From positions 1-64,000 of the forward strand of contig JAANBB010000198.1 in assembly GCA_014621425.1 (NCBI GenBank): 64,000 bases of DNA, read 5' to 3'. Under the pieces are notes generated by a model. It was not told where the DNA came from and did no database searches. It saw only the letters and a program-made list of their open reading frames with translations. Source of the stretch: Cylindrodendrum hubeiense. Taxonomy: Eukaryota > Ascomycota > Sordariomycetes > Hypocreales > Nectriaceae. Shown one piece after another: positions 21,963 through 33,645 of the stretch (position 1 is the first letter of the stretch; every line of letters begins with the position of its first letter). Position numbers and translations under genes: made by a program.

Positions 21963-24900
21963 TCAAGTCGTCAGTGTCAGCTGGAAGCCGTGCTCAAAGG
22001 CCCCTCTTGGCGTATACTGATCCAAACCAGTGATGTATGCAGTGCCATTTATGTACTCAAGCACGGGTGAATGGTCCTTAAGCAGCTTATGATTGTAGCG
22101 GAACTCAATTCCCTTGGGCTCTTCTCTCAAGCCAGCAATCGTGATCCTGTCGAGCGGGGCACAGACTTGGTATGTGTCGTTGGTTTCCACCCGGAGAACC
22201 CCCTTGTTGAAAATGTACTGTATCAGTGTGGTTAGTAGGCTAGTATACGTCGATGACGCTTTCACATACACAGACTATCATGGTGGCCTCGGGTTCGAGA
22301 CTAACACCGTCGTAAGATATACATTGCCCTCAGCATATTGATTGTCGTCAAGAGTGACAAGGAGTGAGAATGCATTTCTCCTCGTTGCCGCCGTCGTATC
22401 CCCTGGCTCCTGCAGTGTCAAGATCGTGCCCCCTCTGACTTGAAGATTGATGTGTTGTAGGGGTGCATCGAGAGTGATGTTCTCCTAAGGCCTGGCGTGG
22501 ACTTCATCTAGTGTGTACCAGTCGTACCAACGAGCACCTTGTCCAATTCCAGGTAAGACACCACGGACAGTTTTGGAGTTTGGAGTAAGCACAGGGGTCA
22601 CTAGGAGGGATTGTCCGAGCAGGAACTGTGAATAGGTGGCCTTGAGACTCTCATCATTGGAGAATTCCCACGCCAGAGCCCTCATCACAAGGTCGCCCTT
22701 GGTGGTGGCGTGATAGAACAGGGTGCAGAGGTAGTTGAGAAGGCTGTATCGCACAGCTATAGCGCGGCGAGAAGCCTCGGCAACAGATGACCAGACAAAC
22801 GCCTCTTGGGATATTGTGCCTGCCATGTTGTGATTGCGGTAGAAGGGCATGAAAGCAGCCATGGACATCCAGCATGCGCAGAGCTCTAAGCTTGCATTGT
22901 GTGAATAGCCGCACGCGTCGATGCCAAACATTGGCACGCCAGCCATCATGTGTGTCAGGGCGTGTGAGATGGACATAAACATGCTTCCCCATTTGGATGA
23001 ATTGTCGCCGCCCCAATGAGCAGCATATCGACCGATGCCAGCAAAGTTGCCTCAAGCAATGTTGAATGGCCGGCGGCCTGGGAAGAGGTCGAGTAGCCCG
23101 TAGTAGGTGGCGTTGGATATCTGATTCCCGAACAAGTTGTGCATCTCATACTCGGTGGTGTTGAGAGCATCGTTGTGGGTTGCATCTGGGGAAATGGTCA
23201 TTCTCACGATGGAGTGGCCAGGCTGTAGACTGTGGTTGTGAGCACTGTTCTTTAGATAATCAAGGCTTGACCAGACTTACTTGTTCAACACATAAGGTGG
23301 GTATGTGAGGTTTCTAACACTAGGAGTCGGTTCAGTGCGTCCCAGTGTGGCCGTGGTAGGGACATCGAAGACTTGCGTAGCCTGTAGAGCAGCCGATTGA
23401 TTGGCAGCAGCCTCCTTTGCCCAGTCGGCCTCGGAGCTGTTTGTCTCAGCAAACGCGTCGGGATACTCATAGAACATGTTGAGTTCCTCTCCGGGAATCA
23501 GAAAAGGAACATGAACTGGATTCATATCCAGATGACCATTCCCGCGAGGTCCAACGCAGTACGACGCAGGTTCTGTCAGATCCGTGAGCATGCCGTCAAA
23601 CGGGACACTGTCGTACCAGATCTTGAGCTCCTTGGCCTACCATGAGTGTGTCTCTGGTAGCATAAAGTCTCCCCAGACAACGAAGCCTGGCCAGTTGTTG
23701 CCCGTGTAGAAGTCTCCGGACACGGGGTATCGGATGAAGGCCTCGAGCTCAGCGCTACGTTCATAAGGGCCACAGGTGTCGTTTTGATTATTAGGGTTCG
23801 GGCGATATACGTTAGGCCAGACAAGGGGAACAAAGTACTACTCATTTCTATGCAGCCAGTCAACTCATTTCGCCATGCGGTCGGGTGGAAAGGTGATAGG
23901 GTTGTTGGCGAAGCTGCGGAAGCCGTCAAACATGTCGAAATCGGACCAGATGCCCGCGAATGGGATATCAGCAGCCCTGTAGCTCTTTACTACAGCCTCA
24001 ATCTTGTCAAGAGTGTCGTATCCTAGGCGACACTGATGGAAACCAAGGGTCCAGAACATTGCATAGCAGGCAAGCCTACGCAGCCGGCGTGGTACTGGCG
24101 CATAGTTTCAACAGCGGTAGATCCTCCATGTTCATTCTGGCCGCTGAGAAATTACAGATCAATGCTGCCGCCGATAGTTCGGTATGTCAATGTCTTAGGT
24201 CTCAGAAGTCATTCCTAGTCATGAGCGTTGCGCGCATATACCCCATGAGAAGTCGTGTTGCTTCCTTTGTGATACCGGCTTTCCTGGTAGAACGGATGCA
24301 CGCCGTAGGTATTTCCGTGCTCAATGCCGGCATCATTGGTTCAGAAGGTCTGCGTGAAGTTCTGTCCGAGAAAGTCGTGTATGTTCTCAGCTATGACCAT
24401 GGTCAGCTTGAGTCTATGTCGTTTGCGTCTTGCCTTACCTAGCCCGTAGACGCTGTAGTCTGGAACCATATTCGTCACCACCTCAATAAACTGGTCTTCA
24501 AAGACAAGCACATGTCCGTATGTTGAAAATAGGATCTCCCTGGTGCATCTCCGGATAATCTTGAACTGAAAGCTTGGCGAATTGCTACAAGGTTCACATC
24601 AACACCTATGAGAACCAAGATGCTGCAACTAGGGTGCTCACCTCCACTCAAATCTGAGGTCACTATTCGATATTTTAGTCTTTTCATCTCGACCAGGCTC
24701 CCGAACAAGGTAACTTGGGAGAATATATTGAGTTCTGTTCCGTTCAGACAGGTACTTGGGGTAGATTCTAACATTCAACCGTTCTTTAGTCTGATACTTG
24801 ACTTCAAGAACCAGATCACGAATATCATTCCCGCTGAGACTAATCAGCGCTAGATGCCAAAGCTAATAGTAAGGGGACATACAACGCCTAACAATCAGGC

Positions 24901-25075
24901 CCAGCAATACTCAGATCAGCCCGCACACCTTTGAGTTTCTGGTCAACGCTGGCGGCCCTATAGCCTGGACAACCCTGTGGGTTTGGTGCCTTGGGATCCC
25001 GAATTGATGGCGTGAGACTAGGAGCAACGCCAATATCAGGAGTAGCCGTAATCGCCTGTACTATAGACGTTATTG
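21963..25075 (-). pseudogene. Decayed GH31 alpha-glucosidase
   Basis: Recognisable GH31 segments lie in order on the minus strand. The N-terminal domain is near 24700-24990 (CPGYRAASVDQKLKGVRADL, then LEVKYQTKERLNVRIY). FWTLGFHQCRLGYDTLDKIE follows near 24000. The nucleophile region is DGMLTDLTEPASYCVG near 23560, where living enzymes have WxDMNE-like sequence. The acid/base and PMFG block (GGDNSSKWGSMFMSIS, GVPMFGIDACGYS) is near 22930. The C-terminal domain is ALAWEFSNDESL, GQSLLVTPVLTP and DAPLQHINLQVRGGTIL. The frame is broken by stops at 22485-22487 (TAG), 23052-23054 (TGA, where relatives have Arg) and 23637-23639 (TAG, where relatives have Trp), plus frame changes. All three stops fit C-to-T type changes. 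The 5' limit is approximate. The family normally cleaves terminal alpha-glucose; this copy cannot be functional. Confidence 0.85.
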
Positions 25076-26539
25076 ATGGCTGACCTACGGATTCATAGAT
25101 CAGTCAGTCTACTTCAGTCACTGTTGATGGGTTCAGCAAACCTTGGACAGCAGGTTTCAATAGTATCGCCGAGATCAGGCTGATAACCCTTGTCCGAGGG
25201 AATATCAGCAATGAGCCAGTAGGAGATATGATGCACTGCAACAAACTACAAGTACTGCAAAGTGATAGGTGCGCTTGTCGTGATTTCGCAAGTTGTGGGA
25301 TTGAATACGACAGAGCGAGACGGAGGAGACAAGGAACCGCAAAGAAAGCATTTGCCAGTATTGACGTCACACACACGAAGCAAAGATGGCTGAAATCAGC
25401 GCCAGGAGTCACGACCTTGGCCGCCCGCATTTCCAGTTTCCGCGCTAGGCGAGACCAACAAAACGCAGGCGAGAAATATACCTCCAACGGATCTGTCGGC
25501 ATCCGTGTCCCTAGTGGCGGCAAGTGAAAGAAGCATTGGATAATACGAGATAAAGATTAGCAGACCGGGGTTTAGGGGCGGGGCGAGCCGAGCCGTGCGA
25601 ATATGATCACTACCGTATCCTAGCTATGGCAATAAGCTTGTCAGCAGTAAGACAAGGAGACATGCACTTAGCCAGTGTAGACCGTCTCAATCAGGCTTGA
25701 CACATCTCCTGCGTTTAGCCAGGGGTGGGTGACAGGTAATGACAGGCAATTGGCAAATTTTAACGCTTTCGTCGTCGGAACTGTATGTGATTCGCGAAAC
25801 CGTACGTGATTCGCGACAAGACGAGCAGCCGGTGTGAGTGCTCTCGCGGCGCAGTTGTCCTTCCTCCGCTTACGAATCAGATGAATCAGATAGATCCGCA
25901 CGGCGATTTCCAATATTTCCTCCCAGATGATACAAGAACCTGGGGTCGATTCGAAGAGTTGCCGACTTTGCCGGGCATCGAATGATGAAGCCTCGGAACT
26001 GGTACGCGATCCTTTAGTATGCAGGCTGTTACTTTCAGAAGATCAGTTGTGAGATATGACGAGGGCGTATATCAGATCATATATAGGCATAACCTTTATT
26101 TGTTCTCTGTTCAAAGGATCTAGGTTTGCGTCAAGGCGTGTCTGTATCACTCATTCAAGGCCTTAATCGATCAGGCCATGATATCTCGGCACATCTCACA
26201 GTTACATTGCATTGACGGGCCGACACTTATCAAATCAAAGGCAGCTTGCGGTAACCTATGCATAAGACAGCTTCCGTGTGAGGCAACTTCTCGCGTGAGG
26301 ATACTTGATGTTTATGCGTAGGATTCGGAACCTCGTTGTCTGGTTGCTTGTGTTGATTCCGCATCTCTCGGATGTACTCTGTCTTCAAGGAAGAACGGAT
26401 CCTCTGGAAATATGGCCAAGAGTCAGACCTTGGTACTTATTCCCTCCTCATTCTGTAGGTGTCTTTGGGTTTTCCACAACAGTGACAATTTATCATAACT
26501 TATTCACATTATCTACGTGCTTCTATACTTCAACTCACC
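25076..26539. other. Intergenic region upstream of phosphonopyruvate decarboxylase
   Basis: This 1.46-kb stretch has no supported gene. The left end probably includes eroded 5' sequence of the GH31 relic. A direct repeat with the core GTGATTCGCGA lies at 25783-25816. Confidence 0.4.
25783..25816. repeat. Short direct repeat gtaygtgattcgcga, two copies
   Basis: Copies at 25783-25797 and 25802-25816 match at 14 of 15 bases with a 19-base period. It lies 0.7 kb before the decarboxylase start. A paired regulator-binding site is possible but unproven. Confidence 0.45.
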
Positions 26540-27739
26540 ATGGCTACTCTTGATCCGCGTTTGTTTTACGAGCAGGCACTTGTCGGCAATGGCATCACCC
26601 ATGCCTTTGGCGTCCCCGACTCCTGCTTGAAGGGATTTCTCGCGTACCTGTACGCCACCAAGAAATCCCCAGAGCACATCGTGACAGCGAGTGAAGGCGC
26701 TGCTATCGGTCTGGCCGCTGGCTACTATCTCTCGACCAAGAACCTCGCAGTTGCATACATGCAAAACTCGGGCCTTTCAAATGCCCTCAACCCCCTTCAG
26801 TCTCTGGCTGCCAAAGAAGTGTTCGGAATTCCCCTGTTGCTGGTGGTCGGCTGGCGAGGCAGACCAGGAGAGCACGACGAGCCGGAGCACCTCCTGGCAG
26901 GCCCCCGCACCTTAGGAACTCTAGAATCGCAGGGCTTTCCCTATGAGATTCTGCCATATACGCTCGAAGCTGTCACTAGTGCTGTCGCGCGGCTCATCAA
27001 GACCGCCAGGGAAGGCAATACGCCTGTTGCCCTCATCGTTCCAAACCACAGATTTGCTGCGTACAGTCCTGAGCGCGGCGAGAGCAATGGACTTTGGCAA
27101 CCCCCTGTGGCCAACGTGTTTAAGCTCACAGCTAGAGCCGAGGATTGGCGGTCTTCTGAAGGGGATCTTGCCTTGTCGCGGGAACACGCCATCCGCATCA
27201 TTCTCAAGCGCCTCTATCCATCCGATGTCACTGTGTCCTCAGTTGGCGGAAACTCTCGCGAGATCTACATGGTTCGCAAGGAAAATAACGAGGATCTGTC
27301 TCGCGCATTCCTGTCCATCGGCGCCATGGGCCACACGTACCCGCTGGCCTATGGAGTTCAGATCGGCCATTCCAAGGGCCGGGTCATCTGCGTGGAAGGC
27401 GATGGTTCGTTCTTGATGCACGTAGGCAACGTGGCTGTTCTTGCTGCTCAAGCTTCAGATGAGCTGATCCACGTGGTTATTCACAACGGCATTCACTGCT
27501 CTACTGGGAGCCAGCCTATTCCCATCAACACCAACAACCTGCTCTCGCTGGCTGGAAGCTTGCCTTACAAGCAAAAGTTCTTCGTGGACAGTGCCGAGGG
27601 TCTCATTCAGGCGTTTGAGTGGGCTGAGAAAAGTACACTTATCGTTGTGGTTGTCAACCAGCATGTTTCAAAGGACTTGCCTCGACCATCGGAGCATCCG
27701 TTTGAGCTGAGAGACTCGTTTATTTCTCATTTTACCTAG
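26540..27739 (+). CDS. Phosphonopyruvate decarboxylase
   Basis: Thiamine-diphosphate enzyme that decarboxylates phosphonopyruvate to phosphonoacetaldehyde, the irreversible step that drives the PEP mutase reaction. Single exon, 399 residues, close to the usual 375-400. The N-terminal pyrimidine-binding domain starts with the family hallmark AFGVPDSCLKGF, then has the ASEGAAIGLAAGYYL stretch with the cofactor-activating Glu, and MQNSGLSNALNPLQSL. The C-terminal domain has the ThDP motif starting GDGSFLMHVGNVAVLA and ending in HNGIHCSTGSQ. The short two-domain form, without the middle domain of pyruvate decarboxylase, fits this family and sulfopyruvate decarboxylase. The presence of a PEP mutase nearby decides for phosphonopyruvate. 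Confidence 0.92.
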   Translation: MATLDPRLFYEQALVGNGITHAFGVPDSCLKGFLAYLYATKKSPEHIVTASEGAAIGLAAGYYLSTKNLAVAYMQNSGLSNALNPLQSLAAKEVFGIPLLLVVGWRGRPGEHDEPEHLLAGPRTLGTLESQGFPYEILPYTLEAVTSAVARLIKTAREGNTPVALIVPNHRFAAYSPERGESNGLWQPPVANVFKLTARAEDWRSSEGDLALSREHAIRIILKRLYPSDVTVSSVGGNSREIYMVRKENNEDLSRAFLSIGAMGHTYPLAYGVQIGHSKGRVICVEGDGSFLMHVGNVAVLAAQASDELIHVVIHNGIHCSTGSQPIPINTNNLLSLAGSLPYKQKFFVDSAEGLIQAFEWAEKSTLIVVVVNQHVSKDLPRPSEHPFELRDSFISHFT

Positions 27740-28415
27740 AAACGTAGATTAGTCTAGCTGTAAATCAATGCATCTTGCGCAATCATATGCGAGTACTCAC
27801 TGTCAAAGCCAGAATACGTCTGTCTAGTATGTGAAGTGTTGTGATTTCCATTTATTTGACTTAGACGCAACAACTAATACAACATCCATAATGGGCTACA
27901 GACACTCCATAGACTGCCAGTTTGCCACCGCTCGCGCAATAGTCCCGCATGATGAGACAGTGACAGTAATTAGGAGGATCGAGCTGGTTTGGTGGTAGTA
28001 TGGCCAGCAGATTGAATATCACATCATGGTCGTCTGGCGTATCCATGCGTGTAGTGGCTGTACTTCTCCGCACCCTGCAGCCAAGATATCCCCTCATCGC
28101 TTATCTCCCCGCTGGCTCTACCAATGACCAGGACAATGTTCGGGAGTATCACATGTACGTTGCCGATTCTTCAATCGGAGCTTCTACCATTTGCGTACTT
28201 GGGTACTGATTTGCTGACAAGGGCCTAAGGAATTAGCGGTCGGATCATTTGACAGGCACGATAAAGAGCTAGGCAATCGCCTGAGCGAGCTATTTCTGTT
28301 TCCATCCAGTTTTCAGGACTGGTCAGCACCTGGAACCTTTTTATTGCCTGCACTCGATCACCATCAAATTCTCATACAGATTGTTTGCAATTCATTCTAC
28401 ATTACAACATCCAAT
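27740..28415. other. Intergenic region before the aldo-keto reductase
   Basis: These 676 bases hold the decarboxylase 3' region and the reductase promoter. A GGCACG core occurs at 28255-28260. No gene is visible. Confidence 0.4.
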
Positions 28416-29472
28416 ATGGCCCCTCAACGAAAGTCGAGAGTACCCGTTATTTTTGGTGCTATGACGTTTGGCAGAGAAGGTTTGCTTGCTTGTCCAACCT
28501 CGAGAAGCCTCGTTAACAAATTCAGGTGTCGAACAGGCGCGCATCCATGATCTCAAGCAAGCGGGTGCCATGTTAGATCTCTTCCAAAACCACGGCGGTA
28601 CAGTGGTTGATACAGCCCGTGTATACGGTCAAGGTTCCTCGGAAGAATACCTGGGACAGCTAGACTGGCAAAGTCGAGGCCTCGTAGTTGACACGAAGCT
28701 TTACCCCAACATACACGACGGGACTGGCAAGATTACTCATTCTTCTCAAGATCTTCGCAAGCATCTCGATGAGTCCCTCAAAGCCCTCAAGACAGACAAG
28801 ATTGACCTCTGGTATCTTCATGGGCCAGATCGCAGTACCCCGTTTGAGGAAACTCTCAGGGCCTGCAACGAACTGCACCAGGAGGGCAAGTTCAACAGAC
28901 TCGGACTCAGCAATTACATGGCGTGGGAAGTGGCATACATAAGCGACCTGTGTATGCGCGAGGGTTGGGTTCGCCCTACAGTGTACCAGGGAGTATACAA
29001 CGCCATTCATCGGACTGTAGAGATGGAGCTATTTCCGTGCCTCAAGCACTATGGCATCACTTTCTACGCATTCAGTCCGCTAGCTGGCAGTCAGCTTACC
29101 GGGCGGTACCGGCGTGATACCAACGACACGGACATTGAGTCCATGTCTCGCTTCGATCCGAACACTTTCCAAGGTCGCAAGTACCGGCGACGGTTCTGGA
29201 ACGACGCTATTTTCGATGCGCTTGAATTGATTAGAGAAGCAGCAGGAAAGCATCAACTTACAGAGATGGATTGCGCTTTCCGGTGGATTGCTCACCATTC
29301 CAAGTTGGATATTGCGCGAGGTGATTCGGTCATCATCGGGGCCAGTAGCAAGAGGCAACTGGAGGAAAATCTTGGGTTTATGGAGAAGGATCCTCTGCCA
29401 AGAGATGTTGTGGAAGCGCTTGACAAGGCATGGTTGATTACCAAGGGTAGCGTGAATAATTACTGGCATTGA
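28416..29472 (+). CDS. Aldo-keto reductase (AKR7/aflatoxin-aldehyde-reductase type)
   Basis: NADPH-dependent reductase of aldehydes with a TIM-barrel fold. Exons 28416-28479 and 28526-29472 (46-base intron, gtttgc...ttcag) give 336 residues. The catalytic tetrad is visible: Asp and Tyr in VDTARVYGQG, Lys in VVDTKLYP and His in DLWYLHGPDR. LGLSNYMAWEV, AFSPLAGSQLTGRY and the cofactor-site IIGASSKRQLEENL follow in normal order. In the phosphonate context it is a good candidate to reduce phosphonoacetaldehyde, or a later aldehyde or ketone intermediate, to an alcohol; that substrate is inferred from location only. A general detoxifying reductase is the alternative. Confidence 0.88.
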
Positions 29473-29819
29473 ATGACGTTACCACTCTCGGGTATCTCGG
29501 CACTCTTGAACAGGGTTATAGCCAAGAAGAGGGGGGACCTTATCTAGCTATTGGGGGACAACGCGTTTTCTTATGGGCTGCTAAATTCTGCTGAATACAC
29601 ACAAATTCAGCTTTGGACAGGTCTTGCAGCCACTCGGGGTGTCTGTAGAAGCTTTCCGTCACTCTTCATCAGGTCACCTGACTAATGAACCTCCCCTCTC
29701 TAATATATCACACCGTAACTCTTCACCTTCCTACAACATTATCAACATTCCACCGTAATACCATCAACCCAACAGCTCAACCTTGACAAGCGCATCTCTT
29801 TGCAAGCTCAACTACAAAC
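29473..29819. promoter_or_regulatory. Intergenic region, promoter of the GST-like gene
   Basis: A 347-base gap with a TATA-like TAATATATCA at 29701-29710 and a CA-rich leader running up to the start. Confidence 0.4.
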
Positions 29820-30727
29820 ATGGCAGACTGGGAAAATGCAGAGTATACGCTCTACTCGTCTCCCTTCTCCCTCTATTCCATGATGGCTCGTCATACGATC
29901 CAACTCGGCCCCATAACACATGACGCAATCCCGCCCAAGAGTATTACCCTGAGCTTCATCAACCACAAAGCCAATGAAAATCTAAGCGAGTATTACCTAA
30001 CCAAGGTGAATCCAAAAGGCCAGGTTCCTACTATGACTGGCAACATTCTCCAACAGCCACTTACTGAAAGTCGCGCTATCTCGCTCCATCTGGCTGAGAA
30101 GCACTACCCAGCCATGCTGCCGGCGAAACACGAAACTGTCGTCAGAGATCTTTTCCAAAGACTCCATGCTGTATATGGCCTGTCCATCAGCAACAGGAAT
30201 CCCACACCCGAGATGAGGCAGTACAATCCTTCCCCAGTGGAAAAGATCCTCAAGAGGGCTGATATCAGTCCGGAGTATCGCGCCGCTCTTGAAGTGAAGC
30301 TCGCGTTGTAGGCTGACCTTCTATCCTCGGAATCTGGAATTAATATTGACGCTGACCCTCAATTAGCCACAATGAACAAAACGGCGTGGCCTTTCAACCT
30401 GCCATTGTAGCCAAGAACCGTGCCGACCTTCAGGCCATTTTTGTAGAAATCGTCGAGCATCGTAGGCAGAGCGGCTCTATTGTCAACGACGACGAATGGA
30501 CTTTTGGCTCCGAAGTAGGGCCAACCATACTCGACAGCCATCTGCTTCCCTTCGTCCTGCGCTGCATTGAGGTTGGCAGTGCCGAGCTTGTTCCTCTAGA
30601 GTTACAGCGGTGGGCTGAGGTCAAGGCAAAGAGCCCGTCGTGGCAAAGGGTCATGCGCGGTAGGCCGACTACATATCATCCTTCAATGGGCCCTGTTGAA
30701 GAGATGCACGATATGATGTCCCTTTAG
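29820..30727 (+). CDS. Glutathione S-transferase-like protein
   Basis: Exons 29820-30307 and 30367-30727 (59-base intron) give 282 residues. The N-terminal thioredoxin-like domain reads TLYSSPFSLYSMMARHTIQL, then VNPKGQVPTM with the cis-Pro of GSTs, then LTESRAISLHLAEKHYP, matching the glutathione-binding E-S pair. The C-terminal part is helical, ending in a DSHLLPFVLRCIE region like fungal GSTs. Some fungal cluster GSTs add glutathione to reactive intermediates or act as isomerases; which applies here is unknown. It is on the same strand and next to the reductase, so I count it in the phosphonate candidate cluster. Confidence 0.82.
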
Positions 30728-31251
30728 CGGACGCAGCCACATGGTCATGTAGGGTATCAAACGATGATTCGGGAGCCTGGACGTTCATTCTGAAACCTCT
30801 TGAAAGCCTTAAGTCTTTGCAAACTAGCCTAACTCAGTATGCGGTTTGGACCTTAGCAGGTGAGCTACCGATAGATTGAGGCATTATTCAGCTTATGAAT
30901 CAATGAGATATACGACATGTGCATAGCGGAATCCAGGCCGCTCGAAACCCAAAACTCCTTTAATACGAGTGTGCTTTGCGCTGTTTGGCATTCAACAGTA
31001 TAAAGGCTTAGATTTGGTGCAGAAGCATTTAAAAGGAATAGCGTTCGAAAGCCAAGACGTAGTAACCATTGGCCCCTTGCCTGTTTCTCGAGAAACTCTA
31101 CTATGAACCTTTTCTTCTTGATCACCATTATTCTTACAACGGCCAATCCCCACTTCTAGTAACGTAGCCGGCGAAATCAAGTCATAATCTTTTCCATATT
31201 TTTTCCTTCTATCGTTCGTAATTTGCTGATCCCAACCCCAACCACGTCAAG
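30728..31251. other. Convergent intergenic region
   Basis: These 524 bases lie between the 3' ends of the GST-like and arrestin-like genes. No gene is visible. Confidence 0.4.
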
Positions 31252-32686
31252 TTATGAATCCACGCTGTTATATGAAGGAGGTTCGCCATGTTCTTGAACT
31301 AGATCGGAAAGACTTTTTTTCTTGATGGAAACTTGGGTTAGAGTGATTTGCCCCTGATGTGGGTGATGGAGTACTCACATAAGCCGGCAAGTCATGAGCC
31401 TCTGAGAGGTCTTTGACAACAACTTGAAGAGGGATCGATAGTGGAAGGGTTGTACCGAAGGAGCCCGCCACCAGAGTGAGATGGATGGTATAGGTCCGAG
31501 AAATGATGCATGAATGAAACGTCGGAAGAAAAATCCGTTTGTTCGCAGTAGGAAGTGTAAAGGGGATATCCAATACGCCGACGTGCTTGGTGAAGCTGTT
31601 TTCCTCAGTGTCATGGCTCCTAACGCTTGAGCACATCTCAGCGATATGAGATTCCATAGTAAGCTCCTGTTGGTCAATTTGTGGTTTCCTTGAGTATCCA
31701 CGTAAGGAAGAAGTGCACTGTTGACCCCAATCTACTCTTCCTGGGTGATCGGTGACGATTTTATTTGTTGTCGAGTAAGTTACTACCGGGCAGAGTATAT
31801 TTTCGGCCGGCTTTCCGAGGTTAGGCAGATTGTCAATTGGATTAATAGAAGCGTAGGTTGTCGAATGGATTTTGGTTGCCATGGCGTGGATATCTGGAGG
31901 CATTTCCTTTGATTTTGGGATAAACTCGAAATCGATTCTTATCGAGGACCCTGTCGTACTCAGAGTATCGAGGGAAAGTTCAATTGGAGTAGGTTGGCTG
32001 GCCGAAGCCCTCAAATAACCTATTGGTGAGGAAAACAAATTCTGGCGTATCGATTTTCCGTGTACCAAGTGATACATCTCATCTTCGGGAAATACATGTA
32101 GAGGGGGGTCTTCGGCGCATAGTGGTAGTACTCTTAAGTGATGCTGATCCTCGAGTAATGTGACTCGTCCGGACTTTTCGTGATTCTGTAAGACCAGGGC
32201 GTTGATAGAATATTGTATTTTTGTGGTCTCTGGAGCCTGATCTTCACCGTCCCAGGACCCTATGGTAGGTGGCAGTCTTAAATGCTGCTCCTGCACTATC
32301 GCACTGCAGTTATGGCTGCATGCACTAGGTGCGAGCTGCGATGGAACAACGAAGGCAAAAGGGATCGTGTAGGTCCGGCCAGCCTCGAAGATCCGAGATT
32401 CGGGGAGTTTGTTCCGTGAAATTGGCATGCTCTGCCTCAGAAATGTGCGGGATGCGGATGATTGGCATGGTCGAAGGTGGTCAACTCGTGTAGACGCCTT
32501 TCCGGCAAAGATAATCTCGAAATCATCGAACGGAACATTGCGCTTTGTTGAAACCGCCACCAACCCCGAAACAACTGAACCACAAGTATAGACTTTGTAA
32601 TGAAAATGGTCGTTGACCTTGATTTCGATCGGGGACTCTCGATCGCGACGAGCTCCGAGCCAGTTGGTGCCTGCCTTGATTGCCAT
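31252..32686 (-). CDS. Arrestin-like protein with C-terminal PPxY motif
   Basis: Likely alpha-arrestin (ART family) adaptor that brings a HECT ubiquitin ligase of the Rsp5 type to membrane transporters. Exons 32686-31379 and 31320-31252 with a 58-base intron (gtgagt...atcaag) give 458 residues. The arrestin N-like region includes IEIKVNDHFHYKVYTCGSVV and DDFEIIFAGKAST, then RTYTIPFAFVVPSQL. A C-like domain follows with GVLDIPFTLPTANKRIFLP and RTYTIHLTLVAG. The short second exon supplies the PPSY ligase-binding motif just before the stop. A naive single-exon model reads past the donor and loses that motif. The start MAIKAGTNW is chosen because upstream Met codons precede non-conserved leader-like sequence. 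Confidence 0.75.
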
Positions 32687-33645
32687 AGTCCAGGGAAAAT
32701 ATTGAAAGGATAGTGATGATAATGCACGTCCATGCTGGCTTCTCTCATCGTCTTTTCTACTCAAATATGTGGATCCATGGTACTTGCAGGCCATTCTGAC
32801 AAGCATTGGGCGTGTTCAATGTCACGCCTTAAATCTGGCATCAAGGCGAAGGCCGGGACTCACACCAGGGAGGGTAGACTGACCCCAGCCAATCGACAGA
32901 CCACTTTGGAGGAGTTCACGGCAGCTTGTTACCTAACATAATGGTAAAAACATCGGATGCGGGCCCGCGCTTGTACTGCTTCAACTCCACTCCATCGCCT
33001 CTACGGGATGGGGGTATTGCGGGATCCCCTCCCTGGCCTTCGTCGACCCTCTCACTGGTTGGCAATTTTATCATCTATAGGCCCATTCGGCGCAATGATG
33101 AGACCACTATGTTGGATTGACCATTGATGCAGTCTGTCGTACTTTTAATCCGCTCATTCAAGTGGTTTCATATCGCGTGACAGCTCTCATATGTTCGATT
33201 TCAGATCTGCAGGCTCACTCCCGTCTCTACTACCCGTCGCTACTACATCCGCCCATCGTTTGCATGTCGTCATGTTGTGCCCCGTCAATAGGGCGTGATG
33301 ACAAGGTGACCAGCCAATCGGGAGGGGTGCCGATGCTCTGTAGCGTGCCGAAACCGGCTGGACCGCATCGCTCTGATTTATCCGGGCTGTGTGGATAGTT
33401 TGCGCTTAACAAATTCTGAGCCCAACAACTCTTCGTCCACTTTTGGGGACGACCGCATTTATTCAGCAGGGTAGACGATAATGCGAGGTTCGTCCGACGC
33501 ATCAATGTCCGGGATTCGCTAGTCCGCTTACCTCTATCGTGGCGCGCGCTTAACTCGGCTTCCTCCACTGTGTTCCAAGGTGGGGCAAGTAAGCTACTGC
33601 CGAGCGTCTCCTCGGTTCACCTTTGCAGCTGCCAAGACGTTCAGC
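32687..33645. promoter_or_regulatory. Divergent region between arrestin-like gene and homeodomain regulator
   Basis: This 959-base divergent promoter region has no supported gene within. Confidence 0.4.
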
